From positions 5,523-69,522 of the forward strand of contig JBBABD010000002.1 of assembly GCA_041657845.1 (NCBI GenBank): a stretch of 64,000 nucleotides of DNA. Reading direction: 5' to 3'. The notes below the pieces were generated by a model that saw only the letters and a list, made by a program, of their open reading frames with translations, did not search any database and was not told the DNA's origin. Origin of the DNA: Parcubacteria group bacterium. GTDB lineage: Bacteria > Patescibacteriota > Minisyncoccia > Moranbacterales > JAKLHP01. Positions 18,870 to 26,139 of the stretch are shown here, piece after piece. Each line of letters opens with the position of its first letter. The first letter of the stretch is position 1. A program made the position numbers and the translations under genes.

Positions 18870-19484
18870 CTAAATTATTTCCTCAGAAACTTTTTTAAGC
18901 AGCTCAACTACTTTATCATTTTTTCGCAATTTGTCCACTGTTCTAATTATCTCTTTTTGATTATTTCCTATTCCAACTTGCTTTGACAAAAAAACTCCGA
19001 TTGAATCATCATCTGGCTTTCTTTTGATATAACTGGCCAAAATTGAATACCACAATTCAAATGTTTCTTGCAAAATATCTATTCCGGTTGAAATAATCGG
19101 AACATCGTTGAAATAATCGTTTAATTTTTCCCAATTGCCATATTCTTCATAAACCAACTCATCTTCCAGCATCTTGGCCGGCTGATTGCAAAATTCTTCA
19201 GTGTACTTCAAAGAATAAAAATCATACTTATTCAAAATTTCCTCTCTTCGCATATCGCAATATAAATGAAATTTCCATCCGGCTTCGAATGCGGTTAAAT
19301 TTTCAAAATTCAAATCAACCGGATAAAAATGAAGATGTGTGTCTTTTCTTTTTATATTTCCATCAACTCTTCTAATATCGGGAAAGGTTGTTCCCAAAAT
19401 AAACTCGTCCTTCTCGTCTGCGAGGAGATCGTATTTTTCAAAAAATTTTTTAGCGTACACAACGTGCGCAATTTGCGATGCCAT
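18870..19484 (-). CDS. phospholipase-C/D-like zinc hydrolase domain protein (tentative)
   Basis: 204 aa. Starts MASQIAHVVYAKKF and has FILGTTFPDIRRVDG, DTHLHFYPV, and GWKFHLYCDMRREE. The spaced H-x-H-x-(F/Y) and H-x-x-x-D residues after an early His resemble the zinc-dependent phospholipase C-like family (TFPDI...THLHF...GWKFHLYCD order). No signal peptide is visible, so it would act inside the cell. Moderate confidence in the family, low in substrate. Confidence 0.65.
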   Translation of the reverse strand: MASQIAHVVYAKKFFEKYDLLADEKDEFILGTTFPDIRRVDGNIKRKDTHLHFYPVDLNFENLTAFEAGWKFHLYCDMRREEILNKYDFYSLKYTEEFCNQPAKMLEDELVYEEYGNWEKLNDYFNDVPIISTGIDILQETFELWYSILASYIKRKPDDDSIGVFLSKQVGIGNNQKEIIRTVDKLRKNDKVVELLKKVSEEII

Positions 19485-19488
19485 AAAA

Positions 19489-19827
19489 TTATTTAAATAA
19501 TTTTTTGCACGTATCGCAGTCTATGTTCATCCACTTTTCAATAAATTTCTTTGTTATTTCTATATTATCTGGAACAAGTATCGATTTGCAGCATATCTTT
19601 TTGCATTCAGAGCACACAAGGCTGGATTTTTTAGTATTATTTTTTATGTTTTTCTTAAGTAGCTGGCAGTTTGATTTTGCACAATAGCCATTTTTCACAG
19701 GAAATTTCCTGCAGCAATTAAAGCGTTCTTTGTAAATAATACATTTGTTGTTTTTCAAATAAGGACAAACAATTTTTTTATATCCGCTCGATCTTTTTAT
19801 TATTTCCATTATCCATTTATTTTCCAT
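19489..19827 (-). CDS. Cys-rich small protein, possible metal-cluster binder
   Basis: 112 aa with 15 Cys, many in pairs or C-x2-C motifs (VCPYLKNNKCIIY, NCCRKFP, YCAKSNC, VCSECKKICCKS, DCDTCKK). Lys-rich, soluble. The arrangement recalls YkgJ/Fe-S or zinc-cluster proteins, but no exact family is recognised. It lies 4 bp upstream of the previous gene on the same strand, so the two are probably co-transcribed. Confidence 0.7.
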   Translation of the reverse strand: MENKWIMEIIKRSSGYKKIVCPYLKNNKCIIYKERFNCCRKFPVKNGYCAKSNCQLLKKNIKNNTKKSSLVCSECKKICCKSILVPDNIEITKKFIEKWMNIDCDTCKKLFK

Positions 19828-19828
19828 G

Positions 19829-19902
19829 TGGACGACACAAGATTCGAACTTGTGACCTCTTCGATGTGAACGAAGCGCTCTAACCAGCTGAGCTAGTCGT
19901 CC
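19829..19902 (-). tRNA. tRNA-Val(CAC)
   Basis: Acceptor GGACGAC/GTCGTCC, D-arm AGCTCAGCTGGTTAGAGC, anticodon loop TTCACAT (CAC), T-loop TTCGAAT. Confidence 0.92.
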
Positions 19903-19938
19903 TCTAAATTACAATTCTATACGCTTTTCCACAAAATT

Positions 19939-20733
19939 TCAAATATTCTCTGAATTTCTCGGCAATGTGTTCCAGAGCAAATTAAAAGTCAATTTTTGCA
20001 AATCGGCTAATTCTTTCGATTCAATGATGATTGCCATTTTTTCTTTCCAAGAAGCAATTAAAATTTTATTGTTGTAAATATTTACTTCTGGAGAAAAAGT
20101 AGCTTCTTCTGGCAAAAATCTCGTGTCCCTCATTTCTTCTTGATTGTATGTTGATCTTTCGATGGATAATTTATTTTTTGGAACAATAGCGCGGATAAAT
20201 ATTTTCTTTTCGGCTCTTCTTTTATAATATTCCGGAAAAAAATTTGGCAAACCCTCATGCATTGTTTCGACATTGGCATAAGCTAAAATTATTTCTTTGG
20301 ACTCTAAAGTGTCTTCATAGGCTTCGCGCATCCCCTTCTCGCCTTCAAAAAATTGGACTTTTGGCTTAGTGGAATAAATATTCTGAAGAGAAACAAGCTG
20401 AGGCAATAATTCAGACACCTTTTGCTTCTGTTTTTCCACTTCTTTAACCTTTTCTTCTTTTTCCCGATCGAGATAAGTTAAAAGATGTTTGGGTTCAAGA
20501 GCGTTGAAATAGGTTGACGCTCCTTTTTTGTATTTGCTAATTAAACCTTTTTGAAGTAATTCGTCACAAATATTATATATCGTGGTCCTGTTTAGGCCTG
20601 TTTTTCGTGATATTTCCTTGGCTTTGGCCGATCCAAGTTCAAGCAAAGCCAGATAGATACCGGTTTCTTTCTCTGAGAAATTAAGTTGTTTTAGCAGTTC
20701 TTTTATCATTAGTTGTGGAAAATATTTCGACAT
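19939..20733 (-). CDS. TrmB-type transcriptional regulator 1 (module A)
   Basis: 264 aa from ATG 20733 (MSKYFPQL). The longer frame to 20775 would start inside the promoter. N-terminal winged helix (NFSEKETGIYLALLELGSAKAKEIS; recognition helix NRTTIYNICDELLQKGLIS), a Lys/Glu coiled coil, then a TrmB-like C-terminal sensing domain (KVQFFEGEKGMREAYEDTLESKEIILAYANVE). It faces the module A genes. Its promoter puts the transcription start at the ATG, and an 18-bp near-palindrome covers its -35, so autoregulation is likely. One of four paralogues in the window. Confidence 0.9.
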   Translation of the reverse strand: MSKYFPQLMIKELLKQLNFSEKETGIYLALLELGSAKAKEISRKTGLNRTTIYNICDELLQKGLISKYKKGASTYFNALEPKHLLTYLDREKEEKVKEVEKQKQKVSELLPQLVSLQNIYSTKPKVQFFEGEKGMREAYEDTLESKEIILAYANVETMHEGLPNFFPEYYKRRAEKKIFIRAIVPKNKLSIERSTYNQEEMRDTRFLPEEATFSPEVNIYNNKILIASWKEKMAIIIESKELADLQKLTFNLLWNTLPRNSENI

Positions 20734-20776
20734 TTTTAGTATATTAAATAAAGCAAAAATTGTCAATATTGGCAAT
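20733..20776 (-). promoter_or_regulatory. leaderless promoter and operator of regulator 1
   Basis: Read on the minus strand: TTGACA (20766-20761), 17-bp spacer, TATACT (20743-20738), then the ATG four bases later. ATTGTCAATATTGGCAAT (20759-20776) is an 18-bp palindrome with one mismatched pair and overlaps the -35. Confidence 0.75.
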
Positions 20777-20802
20777 TAATTTTAAATGCTATTCCACTCT
20801 AT

Positions 20803-20852
20803 TTGACAATTTATTGTATACTTGCTTGTTAAGCTGAAAAGCCTAACAAGAA
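20803..20852 (+). promoter_or_regulatory. module A promoter region and first leader hairpin
   Basis: TATACT (20817-20822) is followed by CTTGTTA...TAACAAG, a seven-base hairpin. The same TATACTTG-TTTGTTAAGCTGAA context occurs in module C. No -35 lies 17 bp upstream; a TTGACA sits only 8 bp away (20803), so the promoter may need an activator. Confidence 0.55.
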
Positions 20853-20880
20853 CCTTAAAAAATCACCTCTAAATTTTACT

Positions 20881-20924
20881 GTCATTCTGAGCCGCCTCGG
20901 CGAAGAATCCCAAACGAATATATG
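20881..20924. repeat. dispersed GTCATTCTGAG repeat
   Basis: Begins GTCATTCTGAGCCGCCTCGG and ends AATATATG. The reverse-complement copy with a few changes is at 41303-41346 beside module D. Confidence 0.75.
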
Positions 20925-20937
20925 CCAATGAATTAAA

Positions 20938-20975
20938 CTGATGCAGACACCCAAAGGGACTACAGAGCATCGGAA
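20938..20975 (+). promoter_or_regulatory. SD-proximal hairpin, module A gene 1
   Basis: CTGATGC...GCATCGG stem (one G-U) enclosing AGACACCCAA-AG-GGACTACAGA, then AAAAGGAGATAA and the ATG. Nearly identical to 21762-21798. Confidence 0.7.
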
Positions 20976-20987
20976 AAGGAGATAATC

Positions 20988-21635
20988 ATGAAGATTTTAG
21001 TTGTTGAGGACAGAAGAGAAAATATCGAGGCAGCGAAGAATCAGTTAGGAGAACATGAGCTTACAATCATTTCTGGATACGATCAAGCGCATGAACTAAT
21101 TCAAGCTACAGTTGATTTGGATGAGCTTGGTCAATTTCTTGCGGAGATTCTTCCAAATGAATGGAAGGCTGCTGAAAAAGTTGAATACGAGGATGGGGGC
21201 GGCATGTGGTATCTTTCTTCTCCAGAAGGAAAAACGACTTATTATTGGGAGGCGCCGAAAGATGTTGAGAAAGCCTATGCGGCGGCAGAGAAAAAGGCCA
21301 CGCATGCCCCATTCGACGTAGTTTTGACAGATGTGATGTTTGCAAAAGGCGGGGACGAATGTATGTCAGCGAGTGGTCGTGAATTGGCCAGAAGGCAGGG
21401 TGAAATGCCATACGGACCAATTGTTGCATTGAGAGCGCTACAGGCTGGAGTAAGGAAAGTGGGAATCCTTACACAAGGAAAGCATCACGATGATCCATTT
21501 GTCTTCGCATTCGATAGTCTTTACGGCTTCCAGATGGGAGACGTGAAAGTTGTTTGCTCAAACAGAATGCAAACCGAAGATCGCGTAAAGGATTGGAAAC
21601 AGCTTCTTGCGCGGCTAATGGATGAAGACAATTAA
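20988..21635 (+). CDS. receiver-like protein, module A gene 1
   Basis: 215 aa. The N-terminus ILVVEDRRENIEAAKNQL and the strand DVVLTDVMF are laid out like a response-regulator receiver domain (acidic pair, then the phospho-acceptor Asp in TDVMF). The C-terminal part has GPIVALRALQAGVRKVGILTQGKHHDD. About 70 residues rich in Asp/Glu/Trp are inserted between the first and third strands, and no output domain follows. The module C protein at 31369 shares TD-x-x-F, the G-x-x-V-x-x-x-AL helix and the GKH motif. Strong SD (AAGGAGAT). No histidine kinase is in the window. Confidence 0.85.
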   Translation: MKILVVEDRRENIEAAKNQLGEHELTIISGYDQAHELIQATVDLDELGQFLAEILPNEWKAAEKVEYEDGGGMWYLSSPEGKTTYYWEAPKDVEKAYAAAEKKATHAPFDVVLTDVMFAKGGDECMSASGRELARRQGEMPYGPIVALRALQAGVRKVGILTQGKHHDDPFVFAFDSLYGFQMGDVKVVCSNRMQTEDRVKDWKQLLARLMDEDN

Positions 21636-21656
21636 AACTCAAGGAGGTGAACTTTG

Positions 21657-21726
21657 GGCAAGAAAGTTGAATCTAACTTTCTTGTCTCTCTTATCAAAAT
21701 CATAAACAATTGTGATTTTGAATGGG
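21657..21726 (+). ncRNA. H1-H2 intercistronic element A1
   Basis: H1: GGCAAGAAAGTT-GAATCT-AACTTTCTTGTC (21657-21686, 12 bp with one G-U). H2: TCAAAATCA / TGATTTTGA (21694-21721), then GGGGAAAAAG. The internal element has no U-tract. An AAGGAGGTGA immediately upstream (21641) precedes TTG 21654, which would open a 30-codon frame through H1 and H2. Confidence 0.8.
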
Positions 21727-21761
21727 GAAAAAGTTATTTAAAATAAAAAGCCTAGAATTAA

Positions 21762-21798
21762 CCGATGCAGACACCCAACGCGGACTACAGAGCATCGG
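21762..21798 (+). promoter_or_regulatory. SD-proximal hairpin, module A gene 2
   Basis: Perfect CCGATGC / GCATCGG stem with loop AGACACCCAACGCGGACTAC plus AGA, followed by AAGGAGATAAA and ATG 21812. It duplicates the leader of gene 1. Confidence 0.75.
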
Positions 21799-21811
21799 AT
21801 AAGGAGATAAA

Positions 21812-22048
21812 ATGAAGATGATAGATAGAGAACAATTAAGTTCGTTTCAGCGTGTTTGCGCTCATCCTCAAGGAGCACTCGTTATTCTTGGAATGATGAG
21901 AGTTCTCGCTAATCAGGGGGCAGCAGAGGATCTGGTAGAGGAAATGAATAAGCTCATTCCTATCTACGATGAAATTTTCGATTCAGATCCTCGTCCGCTT
22001 TTGTTCCCAGAATTGATAAAAGAGATATTCTTTTATCAAGATGGATAA
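21812..22048 (+). CDS. module A gene 2, small helical protein
   Basis: 78 aa, acidic and helical (MKMIDREQLSSFQRV..., EDLVEEMNKLIPIYDEIF). No motif recognised. Strong SD (AAGGAG) 9 bp before the ATG, preceded by the duplicated hairpin. It is bounded by H1-H2 elements on both sides. Confidence 0.75.
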   Translation: MKMIDREQLSSFQRVCAHPQGALVILGMMRVLANQGAAEDLVEEMNKLIPIYDEIFDSDPRPLLFPELIKEIFFYQDG

Positions 22049-22060
22049 GGAACAGCAAAA

Positions 22061-22131
22061 GGCAAGAAAGTTGAATCTAACTTTCTTGCCTCTCTCTAAA
22101 AGATTTTTAGGAATAGAAGTTTTTTAGAGGG
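22061..22131 (+). ncRNA. H1-H2 intercistronic element A2
   Basis: H1: perfect GGCAAGAAAGTT-GAATCT-AACTTTCTTGCC (22061-22090). H2: CTCTAAAA (22094-22101) / TTTTAGAG (22122-22129), then GGGAAAAAA. Confidence 0.85.
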
Positions 22132-22160
22132 AAAAAACAAAAATCAAAGGGAGGGTTGCT

Positions 22161-22406
22161 ATGAAAGAAACAATGTTCTATTCAAGAGTGGGTTGTGTAT
22201 TTGTGCTGATGATGATCGGTGTTTACTGGATCTGGAAAATTCCTATGAAATGGTGTCTGGAAATCTTGGATGTAGGCCTGCTAGCGGTGATTCCACTTGT
22301 AATAATTGTCGAGTGGACAATTATCTGCTTGGCGATTGCAATCGGCGCTTTGCTTTACACAATCGAAAAAATAAGGAGGCATAGGCAAACAAAAGGTAGC
22401 GGTTGA
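22161..22406 (+). CDS. module A gene 3, small two-helix membrane protein
   Basis: 81 aa. Two hydrophobic stretches (VGCVFVLMMIGVYWIW; LLAVIPLVIIVEWTIICLAIAIGALLYT) and a basic C-terminus (KIRRHRQTKGSG). SD AAAGGGAGGG is 9 bp before the ATG. It is the only membrane protein among the module products. The gene ends inside the stem of the final terminator. Function unknown. Confidence 0.75.
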   Translation: MKETMFYSRVGCVFVLMMIGVYWIWKIPMKWCLEILDVGLLAVIPLVIIVEWTIICLAIAIGALLYTIEKIRRHRQTKGSG

Positions 22407-22430
22407 ATCTAACCACTGCCTTTTTTCTTT
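22395..22430 (+). terminator. module A final terminator with GAATCT loop
   Basis: GGTAGCGGTT (22395-22404), GAATCT loop, AACCACTGCC (22411-22420), then TTTTTTCTTTT. Ten positions pair with one C-A mismatch and one G-U. Confidence 0.88.
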
Positions 22431-22443
22431 TGTAAAGAAATAT

Positions 22444-23904
22444 TTATTTCACCCAGTGTTTCTTTTTGATTTCCTCATCATCTTCTTCTTTCTTTTCTTC
22501 AATTTTTTCTTTGGCCATTTTACGGAGTTTTTCCAAGTCAACTTTGTCCAGTTCCAAAGCTCTTTGGGAAAGATATTTTTTGGTATTTTTTTTGGCATCC
22601 TCAATCACTTCGGAAAGAAGAACATCCAGAATGGTTCCGATCTTCGGTCCCGGTTTTATTTTCAAAACTTTCATCAGATCATTGCCGTTTATTTTCAGCA
22701 TCTTTACGGAAATAGCATCGCTCGAAACTTTGTCGATAATATATTCAAGGTGACGAAGTTTGTATGGCTTGGCTTTCGGAACCCCAGATCCCAATCTATC
22801 AGAAATGCGAAGGTCAATGAGATCCTTGATATTTTCCAGGCCAACTTTCTTGATAAGGCGTCTCACGGAACTTTCCCCTACTTCATCCGGGTTGTAATAG
22901 AACATGTGGTTGTCGATGAGCAGGATTGTTTTTTCAACAACATCATTAGAAAATCGGAGGCGCTTTAATATTTTTTCCGCCACTTTTTTTCCGACATGAT
23001 CGTGATTGTAAAATGTCGCATTTTCTCCTTCCCCTCTTTTGGTCTGGGGTTTGGCGATGTCATGCAGAAGCGCAGCCAAACGCACCTCTAATTTTTTGGA
23101 AGGACAAAATTTCAAAGACAACAGATTGTGTTTATAGATAGTATAAATATGATGGCGATTTTGTTTTACGCCGTATCCCTTTTCCAATTCGGGAATGATG
23201 AAATTTAAAAGTCCTGTTTCGTGGAGCATCTCAATTCCTTCAGATGGCTGGTCGGATAAAATAATTTTTTGAAGTTCATCTTTAATTCTTTCTTCGGCGA
23301 CATATTGTAAATTTTTAGCATTCTTCTTTACCGCTTCCAGTGTTTTCTTTTCGATTTCAAAATTTAATTCGCAGGCGAATCGGATAGCTCTCATCATGCG
23401 CAATGCGTCTTCATTAAATCTTTCATTGGGATTCCTTACGGCTCGGATATTTTTATTTTCTAAATCTTTCTGTCCATCAAACAGATCAATTATTTCAAAA
23501 TCACTTTTGACTTTTGACCTTTGACCTTTGACTTCGACAGCCAAAGCATTAAGGGTAAAATCTCTCCGTCCCAGATCCTCGGCTAAAGTTTTTGCAAACT
23601 TAACCTCATCCGGATGGCGCTTGTCGGAATATTTTTGTTCGATGCGGAAAGTAGTCGCTTCGACTATTGGAATATTTTCATCCTCGGTTTTTATTCCGAC
23701 CGTAAAGAATTTGTTTTCGTAAAAACTATCCGGAAAAACTTCCATTATTTCTTCCGGCTTGGCATTAGTGGTGATGTCCCAATCTTTCGGCTGGCGGTCC
23801 ATCAGTAAATCGCGCACGCATCCACCGACAATGTACGCTTCAAAGCTATTTTCTTGAAGTTTTTGCAATATCTCCAAAACTGATTTTGGAATTTTTGATA
23901 ACAT
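22444..23904 (-). CDS. cca: CCA-adding tRNA nucleotidyltransferase
   Basis: 486 aa. Class II nucleotidyltransferase head (YIVGGCVRDLLM, catalytic D-x-D in KDWDITT, RRDFTLNALAVEV), the RNA-binding region (FNEDALRMMRAIRFACEL) and a C-terminal HD domain (LAALLHDIAKP...HDHVG). It adds CCA to tRNA 3' ends, which is needed because no tRNA here encodes CCA. The tract KGQRSKVKSD after NALAVEV is encoded by repeats of TTTGACC (23502-23537) and looks like an in-frame insertion. Confidence 0.95.
   Translation of the reverse strand: MLSKIPKSVLEILQKLQENSFEAYIVGGCVRDLLMDRQPKDWDITTNAKPEEIMEVFPDSFYENKFFTVGIKTEDENIPIVEATTFRIEQKYSDKRHPDEVKFAKTLAEDLGRRDFTLNALAVEVKGQRSKVKSDFEIIDLFDGQKDLENKNIRAVRNPNERFNEDALRMMRAIRFACELNFEIEKKTLEAVKKNAKNLQYVAEERIKDELQKIILSDQPSEGIEMLHETGLLNFIIPELEKGYGVKQNRHHIYTIYKHNLLSLKFCPSKKLEVRLAALLHDIAKPQTKRGEGENATFYNHDHVGKKVAEKILKRLRFSNDVVEKTILLIDNHMFYYNPDEVGESSVRRLIKKVGLENIKDLIDLRISDRLGSGVPKAKPYKLRHLEYIIDKVSSDAISVKMLKINGNDLMKVLKIKPGPKIGTILDVLLSEVIEDAKKNTKKYLSQRALELDKVDLEKLRKMAKEKIEEKKEEDDEEIKKKHWVK
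23502..23537. repeat. in-frame low-complexity insert in cca
   Basis: Tandem CTTTTGA / CTTTTGACC / TTTGACC units on the plus strand, in frame, between the catalytic head strand and the IIDLFDGQKDL segment. Confidence 0.75.
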
Positions 23905-23914
23905 ATTTCTTTGG

Positions 23915-23988
23915 TGCTCTCGGCAGGAATCGAACCTACGACGGCCCGCCTTAGGACGGCGGCGCTCTATCCACTGAGCTACGAGAGC
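23915..23988 (-). tRNA. tRNA-Arg(CCT)
   Basis: Acceptor GCTCTCG/CGAGAGC, anticodon loop GTCCTAA (CCT), T-loop TTCGATT. Its 5' end is 9 bp from the stop of the putative endonuclease at 23998. Confidence 0.92.
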
Positions 23989-23997
23989 AAATTAAAA

Positions 23998-24624
23998 TTA
24001 TTCAGTTTCTAATATTTGTTCAGAAATTTTATCTATTAAGGAATGCATTAATTTCAGAATATTGTGACCGCGTTTTATAGTCACTCGGCACATTCCATAT
24101 TTAGTTCTTCCTCCTGTTCCGCCATCATTAAAGCGTATAATAAATTTTCTTTTTGAAATTTTTGTATTTTTAGACCAGTATTTTAAACACTTGTCTCTAT
24201 CCATTCCAGAAAAATATCTAATAGTTATTCCAATAGAATCATTTGATATATTGAGATAGTCTCTTAAAATTTTTAAATAAACCTGAATCATTTTTCCATC
24301 AGAATTAATAAACTCGCATACTTTTTTACTGCCTTCGCTCCAATAAAGCATCGCTATCGCTATATATAATTCTCTCTCTGGATTTTTTAGCAAATTGATA
24401 GCCTTTTCTTTTGCAAGTTCTATATTCTGTTGTTTTCGTTTCGCACTTCCTCCTCTTTTTGAATTTAATACTGAAACATATGCAGGCAGCACTTTGACAT
24501 TATGAATATGGTGCCATACGGTAGTTTTTGGTATGGATAATTTTTTTACAAGTTCAGGTATGCTATATCCAATCTTTCTTAGCTCTTTTAGCTTTTTTAT
24601 TTTTTCTGATGAATGTATTCGCAT
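23998..24624 (-). CDS. HTH protein with LAGLIDADG-like C-terminal domain (putative endonuclease)
   Basis: 208 aa. The N-terminal resolvase-like HTH (KIKKLKELRKIGYSIPELVKKL; SIPKTTVWHHIHNV) is joined to a domain with AIAMLYWSEGSK, FINSDGKMIQVYLKILRDYLNI and TIRYFSGMDRDKCLKYW. This order resembles one half of a LAGLIDADG endonuclease, but the LAGLIDADG helix is degenerate. It lies directly 5' of tRNA-Arg, the same arrangement as the LAGLIDADG gene at 36800 and tRNA-Cys. It could alternatively be a DNA-binding regulator. Confidence 0.6.
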   Translation of the reverse strand: MRIHSSEKIKKLKELRKIGYSIPELVKKLSIPKTTVWHHIHNVKVLPAYVSVLNSKRGGSAKRKQQNIELAKEKAINLLKNPERELYIAIAMLYWSEGSKKVCEFINSDGKMIQVYLKILRDYLNISNDSIGITIRYFSGMDRDKCLKYWSKNTKISKRKFIIRFNDGGTGGRTKYGMCRVTIKRGHNILKLMHSLIDKISEQILETE

Positions 24625-24745
24625 ATTTCTATTATATAGTACCTAATAGAAATAGCAAGTGCTCTTTTACAATAAAAAGCATTTACTAATCAACGTCTAT
24701 AAATCCAACAAAAAAAGAATAAATTGAAAAACTAAAGTTATCTTG

Positions 24746-24818
24746 TGGACCGTACCGGGATCGAACCGGTTACCTCTGCTATGCCATAGCAACGCTCTAC
24801 CAATTGAGCTAACGGCCC
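24746..24818 (-). tRNA. tRNA-Ala(GGC)
   Basis: Acceptor GGGCCGT/ACGGTCC with the G3-U70 pair that marks alanine. Anticodon loop ATGGCAT (GGC), T-loop TTCGATC. Confidence 0.92.
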
Positions 24819-24868
24819 AGATTTTTTAAATTTACATAACTAATCATAACAACTTTTGGCGATTGGTC

Positions 24869-24909
24869 AATAAAAAAACAAGGCCTGCTTAGGATTTCCC
24901 AAGCAGGCC
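24869..24909 (-). terminator. terminator of the nitronate-monooxygenase-like gene
   Basis: GGCCTGCTT (24882-24890) pairs with AAGCAGGCC (24901-24909). Read on the minus strand the stem is followed by TTGTTTTTTTATTG. Confidence 0.88.
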
Positions 24910-24913
24910 AATT

Positions 24914-26038
24914 TCAATCTTCAACGATTCCTGTAATCAACTCTTTCATAAGAGTTTTTACAGGCAATATTTTGTCTACCCTATAGCCATTTGTTCCAAC
25001 GGTATAGAGCGGTTCTTCTTTATCTGAATTGTATCCGGCCGAAGAAAGAAGACCATTGCAAATACAGAAGTAATCGCCAGAATCTGAATTGGCCGGACAG
25101 GTAAGCCAGTTGCCGTCTCTACCTCTAAGAAGAACATACCCCTTGTCGCATCGCGGCTTTCTTGCGTTTCTCTCAGCTGAGATGAATCCGGGCGCCTGAC
25201 GAATAACGCGAAAGGGCAAACCGCAGGGCGAACCCGGGCGACGGACAACAATTATGTCTTCCTTGCCTGCATTCACGACAGTCTGTTTGTATTCTGGAGT
25301 TGCACTGCTCTCTTCCGTAGCCAGAAAACGAGTGCCCATCTGTACTCCATCCGCTCCCAAACGAAGGAAACGCAGGATATCCTCTCGCGTGAAGATACCG
25401 CCGGCTACGATAACCGGAAGATCCCCATATTTTTGAGCTGTTTCCTTAACGGGAGGAAGGAGGTTTTCGAGTTTATTTGAGTCCAAAACAAGTTCATCGA
25501 ACTTGAACCCGAGGTGACCGCCGGCCAGCGGGCCTTCAAGGACAACCGCGTCCGGCCTATACCCGCTCCTCTCCCACTTGCGACAGATGAGTTCAAGGGC
25601 CCTGGCCGAAGAGACGATGGGAATAAGCGCTGTGTCTCCGGGGGATTTAATGGTCGGAAGGGTCATTGGCAACCCTGCACCGGAGATAATCACGTCTATT
25701 CCGGCATCTATAGCACCCTTAACGGAGTCCTCATAGTCGCGCATCAACGCCACCATAATGTTGATACCGGTAACGCCTCCTCCGGCTTTTGCCAGCTCCA
25801 ACTCCTCGCGCACTGCCTCGTAAGTTGACATTTTCTTGTTGAGTCTCTTGGATACGACCCTGTCTATACCGGCGCTCGAAACAATCCCGAGACCCCCCTC
25901 ACGAGCGACTGCCAAAGCGAGTGGATAAAGAGATACTCCTACGCCCATTCCACCCTGAATGATTGGTATCGTTATACGCTTTCCCTTTATTATAAGGGAT
26001 GGTAACGATGAATCTTTTTGTTCTTTTTCTTTTTTCAT
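24914..26038 (-). CDS. nitronate monooxygenase / FabK-like flavin enzyme
   Basis: 374 aa TIM-barrel flavoprotein. It starts PIIQGGMGVGVSLYPLA, with GGLGIVSSAG, GINIMVAL, ISGAGLPMTLP, LEGPLAGGHLG, VIVAGGIFTREDI and GADGVQMGTRFLATEES, which are the FMN and active-site regions of the 2-nitropropane-dioxygenase/FabK family. The extra C-terminal Cys-bearing part (GSPCGLPFRV, KPRCDKGY, LTCPAN, YFCICNG) suggests an iron-sulfur or zinc site. Base composition is clearly more GC-rich than its neighbours, which suggests transfer. It has its own terminator and no operon partner. Confidence 0.9.
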   Translation of the reverse strand: MKKEKEQKDSSLPSLIIKGKRITIPIIQGGMGVGVSLYPLALAVAREGGLGIVSSAGIDRVVSKRLNKKMSTYEAVREELELAKAGGGVTGINIMVALMRDYEDSVKGAIDAGIDVIISGAGLPMTLPTIKSPGDTALIPIVSSARALELICRKWERSGYRPDAVVLEGPLAGGHLGFKFDELVLDSNKLENLLPPVKETAQKYGDLPVIVAGGIFTREDILRFLRLGADGVQMGTRFLATEESSATPEYKQTVVNAGKEDIIVVRRPGSPCGLPFRVIRQAPGFISAERNARKPRCDKGYVLLRGRDGNWLTCPANSDSGDYFCICNGLLSSAGYNSDKEEPLYTVGTNGYRVDKILPVKTLMKELITGIVED

Positions 26039-26139
26039 TTCACACCCCTTTTCTTTTTATTTTGTTGTATAAGAGCTGAACAGCAATAACAAAATTATAT
26101 CACGAAAGCATCTTATAAGTAATGTTGGAGAATTAAAGA

